From positions 3,697,524 through 3,761,523 of the forward strand of contig NW_024103452.1 in NCBI RefSeq assembly GCF_003945595.2: DNA of 64,000 nt, given 5' to 3'. Under the pieces are notes generated by a model. The model was not told where the DNA came from. It ran no database searches and saw nothing but the letters and a program-made list of their open reading frames with translations. The DNA comes from Pipra filicauda. Taxonomy: Eukaryota; Chordata; Aves; Passeriformes; Pipridae. Position numbers and translations under genes: made by a program. Below are positions 62,701-64,000 of this stretch, piece by piece. Position 1 is the stretch's first letter, and each line of letters begins with the position of its first letter.

Positions 62701-62885
62701 AAAACAAGAAAAACAAAGCACCTTTTGAGGCAAGTTGAGATTTATTTCAGTTTCTCGGTGAATCAAGAGGTTTTGGGTTTTTTTTTTAACCACTCCAACG
62801 TAAACAAAACATTGCATTTGACAGGGAATAAAACATTTCTTTTTTTTTAACAAGAGAGGGTTTGACAACAAAAATATCATATTGA
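56713..62885. other. Intergenic DNA, nothing recognised
   Basis: About 6 kb of AT-rich DNA without a recognised gene or repeat. CTAAAAATAG at 56732-56741, 20 bp from the CR1 edge, is a perfect MEF2-type word inside the palindrome GCTAAAAATAGC. The longest open frames are below 85 codons. Confidence 0.5.
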
Positions 62886-63467
62886 TATGGTTTGAAGCTG
62901 GCTCTCTGCCAAGTCTCCAAACCTTACCACCAGAAGTCCCCCCCCCAAACCTCAGGGAGAAGAGGGAGAAAAAAACTAAGAAAACCCGAAACGAGAGAGA
63001 AACAACCAAAGTGAGATATATAAATATATTTACACTTATATACAATTAAAATATACAATTTCACAAGGAAAAAGGGAAGGGGGAAGGGAAAGGGAACAAA
63101 ACTAAAATTATATATATATATATCCCAATTAGTGACACAATATCTAACAACTAAAAGAGTTAGCAAAGAAAATATCTCACTACTCTCCTGGGACAACCGA
63201 GAGTTGCTCCGGAATGATCGCCGGCAACCTCCGTCTCCCAAGGTCGGCAAGGCCTAACCAGGCCTCGCTCCCCAACACGGCAGACTCAACAGCAGGGAAC
63301 CTGCACCTCCAAGCCGCCGGAAGGAAAGAGAGCGAAGGCCTCTCCTCCTTTCTTCTTATACCCTGGTTTACGTAAAAATCGTAGGGAATACTGGGTAAAT
63401 CTGGACCCTTCCTTGGTTACAAACTGGTCACCAAGGAAGGCCTAGCCCAAACCACCACACATATTGA
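62878..63467 (-). mobile_element. Solo ERV LTR, minus orientation
   Basis: The element at 62886-63459 read on the minus strand starts TGTGGTGGTTTGGGCTAGG, has GGGTATAAGAAG (TATA region, near 63355) and ends CAGCTTCAAACCATA. The two termini are imperfect inverted copies of TGTGGTTTG. CATATTGA occurs directly on both flanks (62878-62885 and 63460-63467). CpG-rich DNA at 63190-63330 contrasts with the surroundings. A (TA)n run lies at 63108-63122. No internal retroviral sequence remains. Family assignment is not certain. Confidence 0.75.
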
Positions 63468-64000
63468 AAAGCATTTTGAATTTTAAAAAAATATTTTAAA
63501 AGTCCCAAAAGTTGTTTTTGTTCATTTCCAACTCAGACCAACATTTTTTTTTTTTTTGGTAGTGTTTTAATGCAGTTAAGAAATTTGGGAAATCAATCAA
63601 CATTCTGGAAATGTTTTTATTGTTCCCACAACTGTGGTTTTCTTTGAAATAATCCAGCTTATTTGCCACAGCTTCCATTTACTCCTGGTCCACTCACCTG
63701 TACTTCTATAGACACTGTTTCTGACTGATTCAGGACCTGAAATCGTCTGCTGAATAAAGACCCGTCCCACCCCATCCCTTTTTTTTTAAGGGAAAAAACC
63801 CCCACTCTAAATCCTTTTGTTTTCAGTACTTCAAAAAAAATCCCAAAACATAAAGTCTCTGTTCTAGAGTAATGGTCCATTTTCTCATCTTTTGCCTTCA
63901 GTAACTGACAGTTTTAGATACTGAAGTTTGTTATCTTGGTGGCTTCTGCATACAATCCTTCCTTCACACCATCCCAGCACTGGCTGCCTTCAGAGGACAG
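63468..64000. other. Intergenic DNA to the window end, nothing recognised
   Basis: AT-rich with T runs at 63545-63558 and 63780-63788. No feature supported. Confidence 0.5.

Overview
The window is nuclear DNA from a bird. CR1 retrotransposons carry the avian 3' end (copies of 'gattctgtgattctgtga'), the solo endogenous-retrovirus LTRs are of kinds common in neoavian genomes, the background is AT-rich with one sharp CpG island, and bacterial-style open frames are absent. I cannot name the species.

The only protein-coding gene I can support is CACNA2D1, the alpha-2/delta-1 subunit of voltage-gated calcium channels, on the minus strand. Its first coding exon is at 36575-36669. It encodes a signal peptide starting MAAGWLL, containing LTLFQSL, and ending PFPSAT. 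It finishes at a perfect GTAAGT donor inside a CpG island of about 2 kb (35.7-37.7 kb). Everything to the left (1-36574) is the 5' part of intron 1. Everything to the right of the promoter (about 37.5-64 kb) is upstream intergenic DNA, which in other vertebrates lies on the side of PCLO. I did not find exon 2.

The promoter region is the most informative part. It holds a minus-strand TATAAAA placed 28 nt from a consensus initiator, GC boxes, a perfect MEF2 consensus site, a 13-codon upstream ORF, a longer conditional upstream ORF, a run of 11 G that could form a quadruplex or a hairpin in the 5' UTR, and a small hairpin just before the start codon. Intron 1 begins with GC-rich DNA and then a G/T tract with 35 T in a row.

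Mobile elements are unevenly spread. The 36.5 kb of intron 1 has one clear insertion, a solo LTR at 11861-12456 flanked by ATAAT. The 26.5 kb upstream has at least nine: CR1 fragments at 38.8, 41.1, 41.8, 50.5, 51.1, 51.6 and 56.0 kb, and LTRs at 42.9, 52.9 and 62.9 kb. Simple repeats (TTCC, GATA, CAAA, TA/GA palindrome, GA) are scattered. I see no RNA gene, no second protein gene and no clearly new biological system. The best leads are the layered 5' UTR control elements of CACNA2D1 and the nested or internally deleted retroelements upstream.
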